NCBI GenBank assembly: GCA_947500505.1
Contig: CANMSL010000001.1
Span: 930,001 to 994,000, forward strand
Reading direction: 5' to 3'
From: an uncultured Aquimarina sp.
GTDB lineage: Bacteria; Bacteroidota; Bacteroidia; Flavobacteriales; Flavobacteriaceae
DNA length: 64,000 bases
Shown here: one piece after another, positions 7,591-16,777 of the stretch
How the letters are laid out: every line of letters starts with the position of its first letter
Position numbering within the stretch: position 1 is the first letter of the stretch
The notes under the pieces: model-generated
Databases searched by the model: none
What the model saw: the letters and a program-made list of their open reading frames with translations, nothing else
What the model was told of the DNA's origin: nothing
Position numbers and translations under genes: made by a program

Positions 7591-8142
7591 GTAGAAAGAA
7601 CTAACAATAGGATTTTAACCATAGTCTAGAATCCAGGTTTTGAATTTGACAATTTAAAACCTGGATTAAAAAAATCAACGGCTATTACTGTAATAGAATG
7701 ACCTGTTAAAAACTATCGGGTCTGCTAATAGTTTTTCGGATTTGACAACTTCGATACTAATGATACCGGCGTCATTATAATGATCATCATTCCTATCTAT
7801 TCTTCATTAATGAAAACAGCACTACAACAGTCAGCATCCAATGTGTTCCATCTAATTAGTTAATAATCACAATAAATACGTAGTAAAAAGCCCTTACGGC
7901 TCAACTATCTCAACTATCTAAAATTCTAGTGATCCAATAATCCAATAACCTTAAAAATATAATCTACTGCAACTACAGATTTGCAGGCTCTGTAAACGGT
8001 GTCTTAGGATAGTGAAAGGGTATTTCTATGCCAAATTCTAAAGTCAATAATAAATTTTTGGGATGAAATTCTGAGGGCTGAGGCTCTCGAAGCCCGATAA
8101 TAAGTATTTGAAAATCAAACAAAAAGTAAAGGAAAATTACAA
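7591..8142. other. gene-free stretch with hairpins
   Basis: No gene is supported in these 550 bp. Visible structure: an inverted repeat with 12-bp arms AATCCAGGTTTT at 7630-7641 and 7656-7667, which shares AATTTAAAACCTGGAT with 4558-4573; a terminator-like hairpin at 7708-7736; and a short tandem pattern AATCCAATAATCCAATAACC near 7931. Confidence 0.6.
7708..7736 (+). terminator. hairpin terminator after the small-peptide genes
   Basis: Arms AAAAACTAT (7708-7716) and ATAGTTTTT (7728-7736) pair perfectly around an 11-base loop, and the 3' arm ends in T residues. It could end the transcript of the 5.0-7.6 kb small-peptide cluster. Confidence 0.5.
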
Positions 8143-8712
8143 ATGAACTCAATAAAAAATAAACAAATCATAGAGGGAATAATCAAGGGTGACCGAAAGA
8201 CTCTTACGTCTTTTTCTAAAAAAAATTTCCCTTTTGTAAAAAAGTATATTCTGCAAACTAAAGGTACTATAGAAGATGTGCAAGATGTGTTTCAGGATGC
8301 ATTGTTACTCTTGTATCGTAAGCTGCACAGTGGCGAACTAGAGATTCAGTTATCCATAAACTCCTATTTCATAGGCATCTGTATAAACCTGTGGAGAAAT
8401 CAACTGCGCAGACAACAAATACTGGAATACAAAGAAATTCCGGTTGAAACCATTGAGGATCGGACTATATCAGTTATTGATGCCATATCAGAAGAAGATC
8501 AAGAAAATATCTATCAAAAACATAAAACACAACTGTGTGCCAATAGCAAGCAGTTGTTAGGGTTGTTTTTTGAAGGAAAAAGTTTGAGGGATATTGCCGG
8601 GATTATGGGATATACAGAAGGTTATGCAAGAAAAAAGAAATGCATGGTCAAAGAAAAACTGATCCTGATGATCCAGAAAGATCCGGTGTATCAGGAGTTG
8701 GTGGCTTGTTAA
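8143..8712 (+). CDS. RNA polymerase sigma factor, sigma-70 family (ECF-like)
   Basis: The 189-residue protein has a region-2-like segment (EDVQDVFQDALLLLYRKL near 43-60) and a region-4 helix-turn-helix (LLGLFFEGKSLRDIAGIMG near 140, then YARKKKCMVKEKL). It has no fused anti-sigma or extra C-terminal domain. The next gene, 338 bp downstream on the same strand, encodes a secreted OmpA-like protein, and no typical membrane anti-sigma factor lies beside it. It may direct transcription of the neighbouring secreted protein; this is inference. The last cysteine residue pair is not conserved in the family as I know it. Confidence 0.85.
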   Translation: MNSIKNKQIIEGIIKGDRKTLTSFSKKNFPFVKKYILQTKGTIEDVQDVFQDALLLLYRKLHSGELEIQLSINSYFIGICINLWRNQLRRQQILEYKEIPVETIEDRTISVIDAISEEDQENIYQKHKTQLCANSKQLLGLFFEGKSLRDIAGIMGYTEGYARKKKCMVKEKLILMIQKDPVYQELVAC

Positions 8713-8825
8713 CCGATACTAGTCAAGGTGTTTTTAAAAGCTGCAATTCGTCAGAAGTAAAAGTTAAGTCAATAAAACTAACAAGTGGAGGTAACAAATT
8801 ACAGACTCGCGACACTATAGTATAC

Positions 8826-8863
8826 AGGCGGAAACCGAAAAGCCTTTTTTAAATAGAGTAGGT
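8826..8863 (+). repeat. 38-bp direct repeat, copy 2
   Basis: This is identical to 5007-5044, and lies between the sigma-factor gene and the OmpA-like gene. It includes the short AAGGC/GCCTT-type hairpin (first base here differs outside the repeat) and T-run. Both copies are in non-coding DNA upstream of exported-protein genes. Confidence 0.75.
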
Positions 8864-9008
8864 ATAGTAAATATTAAGAATTAGTTTACTTATTTTTCAA
8901 ATACTGAATAAGCAAAATATTCTATCAGATAATAATAGTAATTTGCGAACCGATTTTAAATCATTAATAAATAAAAAACCAGACTTATAAAAATTGATTA
9001 AAAATAAT

Positions 9009-9041
9009 TAGGGACTGGTGTTTACCTTACCAGTCCCTAAA
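9009..9041 (+). promoter_or_regulatory. 12-bp-stem hairpin just upstream of the OmpA-like gene
   Basis: TTAGGGACTGGT (9009-9020) pairs with ACCAGTCCCTAA (9030-9041) around a nine-base loop and is followed by ATTTT. It ends 9 bp before the start codon at 9051. It could end the upstream transcript, act as an attenuator, or hide the start region. Confidence 0.55.
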
Positions 9042-9050
9042 TTTTAAAAG

Positions 9051-10958
9051 ATGACAATGAAATATAAATTATCACTAGCACTTTTGCTGGTACTACTCAC
9101 ACTACAACTAAAAGCACAATCAATACACGGGGTGTCGCTGCCTTTACAAAATCAAAAAGAGAAATGTAAACAATGCCTGGAGGCGTTTAGAAATAAACCC
9201 AAAGAAGTACAGTTTACCATTAAAAAGGACGATCGGTACGACCTGTATTTTGAGGTAACCTCTAAAGAATGGATCCAACAACTGTTTAAGGATGCTACCG
9301 ATGGTCTGATGATCGATATTGTATCCAAAGATCGTTACGACTGCGCCAAGGAAAGCATAGAAGCTGCAACGTTTGGGATCGTAGGTGAAATCCAACGACC
9401 CGTGTACGGGCCTTTTATCAAAAAAGGATTAAAAAAACAGCCGAATGACAGATATAGAGTAAAAGTAGGTAAAGTCCCCGTACCTCTTAGAAATCAGGAA
9501 TTAGAGTTTAATATCTATTTTGTAAATGACAATTATTTTTGCCGGTACAATAGGTTTTATGACCTGAAATCCTATCGGTTAGAATTACTGGATATGGGTA
9601 TGTACCTGGACTCACTAACCTATAATAGCGATATCAAAGCTCCTTCTGAAACAGAACAAGGTTTTAAACTAAAATATAAAACCCTACGGTTTACCATACC
9701 TTTTGAGAAAAATAAAGCGACTTATTCTGCCGAGGATATCAAACCTGTATATGATTCCTTACACCTTACTGATTATACGATCAAGAGTATCACTATCAAA
9801 GCGTATTCATCAGTAGAGGGAAGCCGGAAAAGAAATATGGAACTACAGCAGCAACGTGCCAATAGTATCGTAGCTGCACTACAGGAATTTCAGCAGCCTA
9901 GTATCAAAACATCGGTTACGGCTACAGAAAACTGGGTAGAATTTATGAACGATATCCAGGCAACGACCTATGCTTCTTTTGCCAGCCTGAGTAAAGATCA
10001 GGTTAAATTTAAGCTTATGGATCCCGCTATAAGCTCAGCTTTGGAACCTTATTTGCAACAACATAGAAAGGCAATGATTGTAATGGAGCTTCAGAAAAAG
10101 GATCCTTATAAAACTATGAGTGGCGATCAACTGATTGCATTATATAAAGAAGCAGTGGGAGCAACGGACATCAATAAGGCAAACGACTTGCAGAATGCTA
10201 TTTTCGAAAGGATCAAAGGAAATGAAATCTCCCCGGATAAAATAAATAGCCTTACAGTCCCTGCTCAAAAGCAATTTGCGCAACTCGCCAATAAAAACAG
10301 TGCTTTAAAATATATGATCGATGAGCGCGAGGTACTCAGAACCTATACCAAATTATTGGAACTGGATAAGTTAGTACCGAGAAATAAGAAGATCAAGTAT
10401 AATATCTGTGCTACTAAGTTTAAGATCTGGAGATATAAAGTACAACCGGTAAAGACAGAAGCTTTTATGAAGGAGATACTGGCATTAAAAAACTATGGGG
10501 TTTCACAAATGCTGATCGATCGGATGCTGATCAATTATCATATCATAAAAAGCGAATCCTATATGCGCAAAGGAGATTTTGCCAATAAGGATGCATCTAT
10601 GAACTATATTTATTCGCAGTATAAAAAGATCGATCTGCGAACACACGATTACCTTAATTTAGCACAATATTTTACTTCGTATGCTAATATCGGGTATGCC
10701 ATGGATCTTTTAAATAACAGGGTAAAGAGTATCGAAGCTGATGAAGATCTGTTGTTTTATTATCTAAACCTTACACTTATTAAAAAAGAACTTACGCAAC
10801 AACAGGATTACAGAACCATGATGCTTAATGCAATATCTAAAAACCAGGCAAGGTTTTGCAAACTTTTTGATCCTTATGGCGAAGGAGGTGTCACCTTTCA
10901 GTTATTGGAGAACGAATATTTGAGAAAAACCTATTGTGAAAACTGCGGCAGCAACTAG
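9051..10958 (+). CDS. secreted OmpA-like domain protein (635 aa)
   Basis: A signal peptide (MKYKLSLALLLVLLTLQLKAQ; the start may be 9051 or 9057) precedes about 185 residues of unknown fold with a CKQC motif near 40. Then follows an OmpA/MotB-like peptidoglycan-binding region at about 205-300 with the recognisable block ITIKAYSSVEGSRKRNMELQ and QQRANSIVAAL, and a long helical, TPR-like C-terminal half. The protein is probably periplasmic or attached to the outer membrane. A sigma-factor gene lies upstream and a hypothetical gene downstream. The OmpA call rests on the A-S-x-E-G-x-x-x-x-N-x-x-L-x-x-x-R-A pattern; the other parts are unassigned. Confidence 0.75.
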   Translation: MTMKYKLSLALLLVLLTLQLKAQSIHGVSLPLQNQKEKCKQCLEAFRNKPKEVQFTIKKDDRYDLYFEVTSKEWIQQLFKDATDGLMIDIVSKDRYDCAKESIEAATFGIVGEIQRPVYGPFIKKGLKKQPNDRYRVKVGKVPVPLRNQELEFNIYFVNDNYFCRYNRFYDLKSYRLELLDMGMYLDSLTYNSDIKAPSETEQGFKLKYKTLRFTIPFEKNKATYSAEDIKPVYDSLHLTDYTIKSITIKAYSSVEGSRKRNMELQQQRANSIVAALQEFQQPSIKTSVTATENWVEFMNDIQATTYASFASLSKDQVKFKLMDPAISSALEPYLQQHRKAMIVMELQKKDPYKTMSGDQLIALYKEAVGATDINKANDLQNAIFERIKGNEISPDKINSLTVPAQKQFAQLANKNSALKYMIDEREVLRTYTKLLELDKLVPRNKKIKYNICATKFKIWRYKVQPVKTEAFMKEILALKNYGVSQMLIDRMLINYHIIKSESYMRKGDFANKDASMNYIYSQYKKIDLRTHDYLNLAQYFTSYANIGYAMDLLNNRVKSIEADEDLLFYYLNLTLIKKELTQQQDYRTMMLNAISKNQARFCKLFDPYGEGGVTFQLLENEYLRKTYCENCGSN

Positions 10959-11362
10959 AGAGAGTAACTAAATTTTTTTTCCTCGAACTCAAGTTAACAT
11001 AATGTCCCTTACTAAATCATTAGGTAGAACCTTATAATACAGGTTGATAGAATACTTTTGCCAAAATTTATCAAAAAAACTTAAAAACTACAGGTAACAT
11101 ATATCGGTTTTATGACACTATCTATATAGGAAGAAGATACAGAGCCTTCTTATTATAAAACACTAAGCTGAAGTTTCATCACAGGGTTAGCCAGACCAAA
11201 TATGTTTTGTATAAGAAGGTTTTCTGTATGTATCGATATTGATGCAGTGCAACAAGTATAGGCATCGAAACTACAAATGAAACGAGCTATATCGCAATTT
11301 GACACACAGAAGAATGCTCTGTGGTGAGTTCTAAGTGATTTCTAAAATAATACCGTACATAT
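10959..11362. other. intergenic stretch, little recognisable
   Basis: No gene is supported in these 404 bp. A 9-bp inverted repeat CCTTCTTAT (11145-11153) / ATAAGAAGG (11211-11219) and a short CACAGA...TCTGTG hairpin near 11308 are visible, but nothing else stands out. Confidence 0.6.
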
Positions 11363-11842
11363 ATGAAAAAAGAACAACAACTATTGTATAAAGTGATACG
11401 TAATTTTCAGGGGATGCATAAGATCGAAGTATTCGACCTGCTACATAAAATTGAAACACTTCTTTTTTATGCCAAAAGTCCTATTAATAGTGATCACCTG
11501 CATCAGATGATTAAATCCGGAGTCAAAGAAGATGTAGATATTGATTCGTTTCAGTTTACGATTTTACCCAACGGTAATTTTTGCGAATTTGTAGGATCTA
11601 ACAATTGGATTCATATTTATAAAGAAGTAAAGAGAGGATGGGGCTCCTGGAATCCCTATACTACCTATTATTTTAAGACAAAATATGCTCCGCTGGAACT
11701 ACTGAGACTCACTAAGAAAAACCTGATGGAGAATGTACATAATACCGCTCACGAACTGGAAGTAGCTGCGTATCTCTCGGCGTACAGGATTTCTAAAAAA
11801 GAAGGACATACAGAAAACTTGCTATTACTGAAAGTGGAATAG
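11363..11842 (+). CDS. hypothetical protein (159 aa)
   Basis: This soluble protein has no signal peptide. It has a helical N-terminal half (KVIRNFQGMHKIEVFDLLHKIETLLFYAK) and a central block rich in aromatic residues (NNWIHIYKEVKRGWGSWNPYTTYYF, about 81-105), then helices. I do not recognise a family. It is followed by a large hairpin and then by the convergent peptidase gene. The ATG at 11363 is the first in the frame. Confidence 0.7.
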   Translation: MKKEQQLLYKVIRNFQGMHKIEVFDLLHKIETLLFYAKSPINSDHLHQMIKSGVKEDVDIDSFQFTILPNGNFCEFVGSNNWIHIYKEVKRGWGSWNPYTTYYFKTKYAPLELLRLTKKNLMENVHNTAHELEVAAYLSAYRISKKEGHTENLLLLKVE

Positions 11843-11951
11843 TCAATAGTTGATGGTTATGGGATTGTGGGTTGATACCAAATTAAATCCTTAATAGAAT
11901 TATTTAAAAAAACTACTAACAAAACAGGAGCATTTTACTTTATACAAAAAA

Positions 11952-11992
11952 GAAAATCACGATAGGAGCAACTGCTCCATATCGTGATTTTC
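11952..11992. terminator. long hairpin between convergent genes
   Basis: The arms GAAAATCACGATA and TATCGTGATTTTC enclose a second stem GGAGCA-AC-TGCTCC, so that almost the whole 41 bp can pair. Position between two convergent genes suggests a bidirectional terminator, with the A/T ends of the stem giving the U-tract in each direction. Confidence 0.7.
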
Positions 11993-12069
11993 AACATTTA
12001 ACTAACTAAATTTTACCAATCTCAATATCTGCCTGGCTTGGCAGATAGACATCTTCTTTTCTGTCACCT

Positions 12070-12125
12070 CGAGCGGAGTCGAGAGGTATTACTAATCGAT
12101 AAATATTATCTCTCGACTCCGCTCG
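12070..12125. repeat. 16-bp inverted repeat (CGAGCGGAGTCGAGAG)
   Basis: Arms 12070-12085 and 12110-12125 are perfect inverted copies with a 24-bp AT-rich spacer. The motif looks like the CTCGAGCGGAGTCGAGAG type of dispersed intergenic repeat that I know from flavobacterial genomes. It ends 15 bp before the stop codon of the peptidase gene. Confidence 0.7.
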
Positions 12126-12140
12126 GGATGAGAGGATAAC

Positions 12141-15100
12141 TTACTCTTCTACACTACGCAGATTATCATTAGAGTTTCTGTCTATCAATTTATTGTAAGG
12201 GTCAATTCCTGCTTTCTCAGGCTTCTTGTCCGTGATGACCGTAAAGGTATTTTCGCCGGGCTGTAACCATTTGCGTTCCAGATAGTATGGATTTTTAAGA
12301 GGTACATCCTTTTCATCCACAATATCTTCTCCAAACACACCGACTTCAATATAATTGGCTTTATCATCTGTGCGTTCTTCTTTTCCTTTGTCATCATAAT
12401 AGATTTTTTTAGAATCTACCGTAAAGATGGTTTCATATCTACCATTAAACAATTGTCTGGTTAGGGCGTACTTAATTCTGTTCTCATACAATACAATTTT
12501 TTTAAAACCGTCTTCTACTGAGTATTTAAGCGAGTCGGGAGCTACCTTATAAATGGCTTCATACAGATTTTCTGAGGTAGGATATACACCTTTTTTGAAG
12601 TATTTATATTCTTCCAGGAAACTTTTTAGGGCGCTGTTTATTTTATCTTCGCCAATAATATCCTGTAACTCGTACATGACCATGGATCCTTTACGGTACC
12701 AGATATGTTGGCCTGTCTCTACATTGATTAAGGAGCGCTCTGGTTTAAAACTAAAGGCTCTGCCTCTCAGATAGCTATCCAGCGAGTACTTCAGGAAGTT
12801 TTTAATCCCGTTTTCTCCATATTCGTGTTTCATCGTCATTAATGAAGAATATTCTGCCAGGGTTTCTGAAATTATATTAGCACCAGAAGTTTTACTGGGC
12901 GTTACGATATGCCCCCACCATTGGTGTGCTACCTCGTGAGTGGTCACCCTAAAGGCATAGTTAAAATCTTCTGCTTTGTCAAAATCTGCGGCAAAACCAA
13001 AATCTTCTGAATATGGAATGGTGGTTGCAAATGATTGTGCAAAGGTAGAGTGCGCCGGGAATTCCACAATTCTGATAACAGAATTAGGATATTCATAGAA
13101 ATTTTTAGAAAAATAATCTAATCCGGCGATGGTGCCATCGATAAAATATTTTAGGTTTCTTTTGTGCTTTGGAGAGTGATAAATCTCAATAGCAACCTTT
13201 TTACCACTAGGTGCAGTCCAACTGGATTTCTCTACATCGTATCTCGCGGAGACTACATTAAAGAAAAGATCAGTCTGCGATTCCAGTTTATAATGAAAAT
13301 AAGCCCGGTCATCTTCTTTCCAATCTTTTATCAATTTACCGGGTGCGATCGCCGTCTGGTCCTGTGCCGTACTCACTACAGCTTCAAAATTAATATAATT
13401 GGCATCCTCATTAAACAAATTCTTTTTTAATGCCGTAGAATCAGTTCTGGGAGGATATAAATAATCTAATTTTTCTAAATCATATTTTCTGCGTACACCA
13501 TTATCACTAAGACTTCTGTCGTAATGAAATCTGGGGAAAATAGAACTATCAAAAAATGACCCGTTATGGAGCACCTGGGTTTCTCTGCTATTGGCAAAGC
13601 CTTTCGTTTCTGCAGAAACTGTAATAGTCAGCTCTGCACGTTCCTCTGGTTGCAACGCTTTAGGTAATTTGTAAAAATACATACGATTTACAGAATCAAT
13701 AATCGCTGGAACTATCTCTTTATTGTTATACGTAACACCTTCTAAAGAGGTATGTTCTGTAGGATAGCGTAATTGCAATAATAAGGTATCAATAGGAGTA
13801 TCATAATTATTAATCAGCTTAAACGCTCCTTTAGCTCTTACATCCCTTTTATTAGGAAATACATCGATATACGCTTTAAGATCAGTTACGTGTGGATGTG
13901 GCTGATTGATCAGTCTGGAGTATTTTTTCTCGGCATCCGCCGCAATTTCATTATAGTAATCTCCGTCTTCGATCGTGTTTAGTACTTTTAGATTGTAATA
14001 ACTATACCCTGCCACGGATACAAAAGCGAGAATTGCCAATGCCAATCCTGCAATCGTTTTACCGGTAAGTCTTCTCTTCGCAAACGTTAGTCGTTCTTTG
14101 GCAGTAGAAAAGAATCCTCTAGTCCAGAATAATTTACCTATCAGCATTAATATTCCTGTCAGTAAAATCCAATACAGGTTTAACCAGGTAATGCCGGTTA
14201 GATAATGACCAAAACCATTAAGGTCGCTTAAAAAAGAAGGAGTAGTGGCTCCATAATTAATCATGGGGTTACTACTTTTAAAGGCAAAACCGATAAGCAA
14301 TGGTAATCCGATATATATAAGAATGACTATAAAGTACCCTAAGAACTTGTTATTAACCAAGACGTGAATAAAGAACGCTAATAGTACTGTTGTTAGATAA
14401 GAAGGAAAGATCATACCAAAATTATAAATAATAGACATCCCTAAATCATACCCAAAATATCCGTTTAATGTCTGAAATATAACTCCAATAACTATCTGAA
14501 CTAAGGTTAAAACAAGTGCTATCCCAATTAAAGAAATTACTTTAGAAAAATATAAATTTCCGTTGCTGATTGGCAAAGCATCATAAAACACAAAGGTTTT
14601 ATTCTTACGAGTTCTATGAACTGCTTCTCCGGAGTAGATCACCAAGATAATAATTGAGAACAACGACAGTCCTCCATATACTAATTCTACCACAAACCTT
14701 GTCAATGGTAAATTAGGAGTTCCAAAGGTTTCGTTACCGAGGAAAAGTTCTATCACAGAAACGACCACTCCTATCACTAAAAGAATGATGAACACAGTAT
14801 CTTTGATGATAGATAAAAATTCGATTTTACTTAGAGACCACAAGTTTTGTTGCGTGGTTTTTTTATTAAAAACCTGAGTGATCGAAGTTAATAACGAAGG
14901 AACATATTCATCATCATTCACTTTCTTGGTTTTACCACCTGAAGTCAGAAATTTTTTATAATCAAATTTGAAAACCGTTAGCAGGAAAAACAATACCCCT
15001 AATCCTAACCAAAGCATTCTGTTCAATAAAAACTTTCCGTAGATTGGTAACTGATTGGTATTTAATTCGCTAATAGACCAATATTTTTTAACGAAAGCAT

Positions 15101-15740
15101 AAGCTCTTTGTCCAAAAGGATCAAAATAAATACTCAGCCATTGATTATCCAGATCACCAAGTAAATTACCGGATAGCGCATACATTAATAAGAGACAAAT
15201 TCCTCCTAAATAAATAATAGACATTTTTCTGAAAAACGCCATCAGCGAAAAGAACAACGCCCCAATAAACAAGGCATTCACCTGTAATAAAAATATAAAT
15301 GGTAAGAGATAGGAAGAAAGGTTAAAGACATCATACTCACCAAAATCAGGCCGTGCTTGAAACATACCTATCGTAAATCCGATAATGGCACCGATCACTA
15401 CAAAGAGGTTTACTAAAGAAACGATTGTAAAACTCCCTAAAAATCTTCCTATAACATACGATTTTTGAGTAATCGGAAATGTAAAATAGGTCTGTGCCGT
15501 TTTATGATCCTGATCCCGGAAAATCGGCACACCCATAATTGCTGCATAAAAGAAAATGGCAAATATGGATACAGTTGCGATAACACCAGTGATATTATTA
15601 GGGCTATTTACTAATTCTGCAGTAGATGATTGCTGAAAATAGGCAAGCAACCCAGCCATTAACATTCCTAATCCTCCATAAATCCAGGTAGCAGGCCTTC
15701 GAAATCTATATTGTAACTCGAATAAAAATATTTCTTTCAT
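12141..15740 (-). CDS. ABC transporter permease fused to M1-family aminopeptidase
   Basis: The 1199-residue protein combines two ABC-2-type permease blocks in its N-terminal half (hydrophobic spans within about 18-250 and 310-600) with a periplasmic M1 metallopeptidase domain in the C-terminal half. The zinc site is HEVAHQWWGH near residue 930, followed about 18 residues later by the third ligand in ISETLAEYSSLM. The exopeptidase GxMEN-type motif is not obvious, so peptidase substrate specificity is uncertain. This fusion is known as an ABC permease/M1 aminopeptidase in Bacteroidota. The ATP-binding subunit gene lies 2 bp upstream, in the same operon. The substrate is unknown. Confidence 0.9.
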   Translation of the reverse strand: MKEIFLFELQYRFRRPATWIYGGLGMLMAGLLAYFQQSSTAELVNSPNNITGVIATVSIFAIFFYAAIMGVPIFRDQDHKTAQTYFTFPITQKSYVIGRFLGSFTIVSLVNLFVVIGAIIGFTIGMFQARPDFGEYDVFNLSSYLLPFIFLLQVNALFIGALFFSLMAFFRKMSIIYLGGICLLLMYALSGNLLGDLDNQWLSIYFDPFGQRAYAFVKKYWSISELNTNQLPIYGKFLLNRMLWLGLGVLFFLLTVFKFDYKKFLTSGGKTKKVNDDEYVPSLLTSITQVFNKKTTQQNLWSLSKIEFLSIIKDTVFIILLVIGVVVSVIELFLGNETFGTPNLPLTRFVVELVYGGLSLFSIIILVIYSGEAVHRTRKNKTFVFYDALPISNGNLYFSKVISLIGIALVLTLVQIVIGVIFQTLNGYFGYDLGMSIIYNFGMIFPSYLTTVLLAFFIHVLVNNKFLGYFIVILIYIGLPLLIGFAFKSSNPMINYGATTPSFLSDLNGFGHYLTGITWLNLYWILLTGILMLIGKLFWTRGFFSTAKERLTFAKRRLTGKTIAGLALAILAFVSVAGYSYYNLKVLNTIEDGDYYNEIAADAEKKYSRLINQPHPHVTDLKAYIDVFPNKRDVRAKGAFKLINNYDTPIDTLLLQLRYPTEHTSLEGVTYNNKEIVPAIIDSVNRMYFYKLPKALQPEERAELTITVSAETKGFANSRETQVLHNGSFFDSSIFPRFHYDRSLSDNGVRRKYDLEKLDYLYPPRTDSTALKKNLFNEDANYINFEAVVSTAQDQTAIAPGKLIKDWKEDDRAYFHYKLESQTDLFFNVVSARYDVEKSSWTAPSGKKVAIEIYHSPKHKRNLKYFIDGTIAGLDYFSKNFYEYPNSVIRIVEFPAHSTFAQSFATTIPYSEDFGFAADFDKAEDFNYAFRVTTHEVAHQWWGHIVTPSKTSGANIISETLAEYSSLMTMKHEYGENGIKNFLKYSLDSYLRGRAFSFKPERSLINVETGQHIWYRKGSMVMYELQDIIGEDKINSALKSFLEEYKYFKKGVYPTSENLYEAIYKVAPDSLKYSVEDGFKKIVLYENRIKYALTRQLFNGRYETIFTVDSKKIYYDDKGKEERTDDKANYIEVGVFGEDIVDEKDVPLKNPYYLERKWLQPGENTFTVITDKKPEKAGIDPYNKLIDRNSNDNLRSVEE

Positions 15741-15742
15741 AA

Positions 15743-16624
15743 TTATGCCTCCTGTTCTTGCTTTTGGTTAATACTGTAGAAATAAAATTCCTCTAAACCA
15801 TTGTTCATTTGCTCAAAACCACCTCCGGGATTGCCGTCGCTATAGATATTTACAAAGAATTGACCACCTCTCAGGTAATTAGAGAGTACGGTGTACTCAT
15901 TCTCGTACTTTTCCAGTTCTGATTTTTCGATATGTTTTTTGAATATTTTGCCATCTAGCGTAGCAGACAATTCTTGTGGGTTTCCCTGTGCCAGAATTCT
16001 ACCTTCGTTAAACACCGCCATATGTTCACATAGGTTGGTGACATCGTCTACAATGTGCGTAGATAAAATAACCACGGCATTCTCACCTAATTCACTTAAT
16101 AAATTGTGGAAACGGTTACGTTCTAGCGGGTCTAAACCGGCAGTTGGTTCATCTACGATGATAAGTTTTGGGTTTCCTAACAAGGCCTGTGCGATCCCGA
16201 AACGCTGGCGCATTCCTCCGGAAAAATCTCCCAGGTTACGGCTTCTGAATTTATATAAATTTACTTTGTTTAGTAAATCCGCAACATAGCCTTTTCGTTC
16301 ACTGGCGTTGATAATTCCCTTTACTTTAGCAATATGGTTAAGCATCATCTCGGCAGAAACCTTTGGATATACTCCAAAATCTTGTGGCAGGTATCCCAGC
16401 ACTTTTCTCAATTCTTCAGGTTGTTTAAAAACATCAATACTATTAAAATTGATGGATCCGGTATCAGCTAATTGCAGGGTAGCAATAGTTCTCATCAGCG
16501 TTGATTTACCTGCACCGTTGGGGCCTAATAAACCAAACATTCCTTTGTCTAGTGTGAGATTTACATCATTTAATGCCTGTGTTCCGTTAGCATAGGTCTT
16601 ATTCAGATTTTTTATTGTTAGCAT
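15743..16624 (-). CDS. ABC transporter ATP-binding protein
   Basis: The 293-residue ATPase has Walker A GPNGAGKST at 34-42, Q-loop LGYLPQDFG, signature FSGGMRQR near 133, Walker B LIIVDEPTAGLDP near 155 and the switch His in STHIVDD. It is of the CcmA/NatA-like class that pairs with ABC-2 permeases. Its stop codon is 2 bp from the start of the permease/M1 gene, so the two form an operon and one transporter. The C-terminal 70 residues, after the core domain, are a typical regulatory extension. Confidence 0.93.
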   Translation of the reverse strand: MLTIKNLNKTYANGTQALNDVNLTLDKGMFGLLGPNGAGKSTLMRTIATLQLADTGSINFNSIDVFKQPEELRKVLGYLPQDFGVYPKVSAEMMLNHIAKVKGIINASERKGYVADLLNKVNLYKFRSRNLGDFSGGMRQRFGIAQALLGNPKLIIVDEPTAGLDPLERNRFHNLLSELGENAVVILSTHIVDDVTNLCEHMAVFNEGRILAQGNPQELSATLDGKIFKKHIEKSELEKYENEYTVLSNYLRGGQFFVNIYSDGNPGGGFEQMNNGLEEFYFYSINQKQEQEA

Positions 16625-16777
16625 ATCAAAAAGGGTTTAGCAATTTTATGTATTGAATTGTTAGTATGATATGTTATGGATTTGTTACATTATTGATTGA
16701 ATTTTATAAAAACGATCCGCCAGAAATTACGTTATAAGTTGGTATATTTACGATTCTTATAAATTATCACAAAATTA

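Larger units (their letters stand above)
8713..9050. other. intergenic leader region with repeat copy and hairpin
   Basis: This 338-bp gap contains the second copy of the 38-bp repeat (8826-8863) and a strong hairpin (9009-9041) just before the next start codon. A 70-codon frame at 8640-8852 overlaps the sigma gene and is taken as a shadow. Confidence 0.6.

Noticed and set aside
7630..7667. Inverted repeat AATCCAGGTTTT as a terminator
   Set aside because: On the plus strand an A-run, not a T-run, follows, and on the minus strand no T-run follows.
8640..8852. 70-codon frame overlapping the sigma-factor end
   Set aside because: Most of it overlaps the real gene in another phase and the rest runs into the 38-bp repeat.
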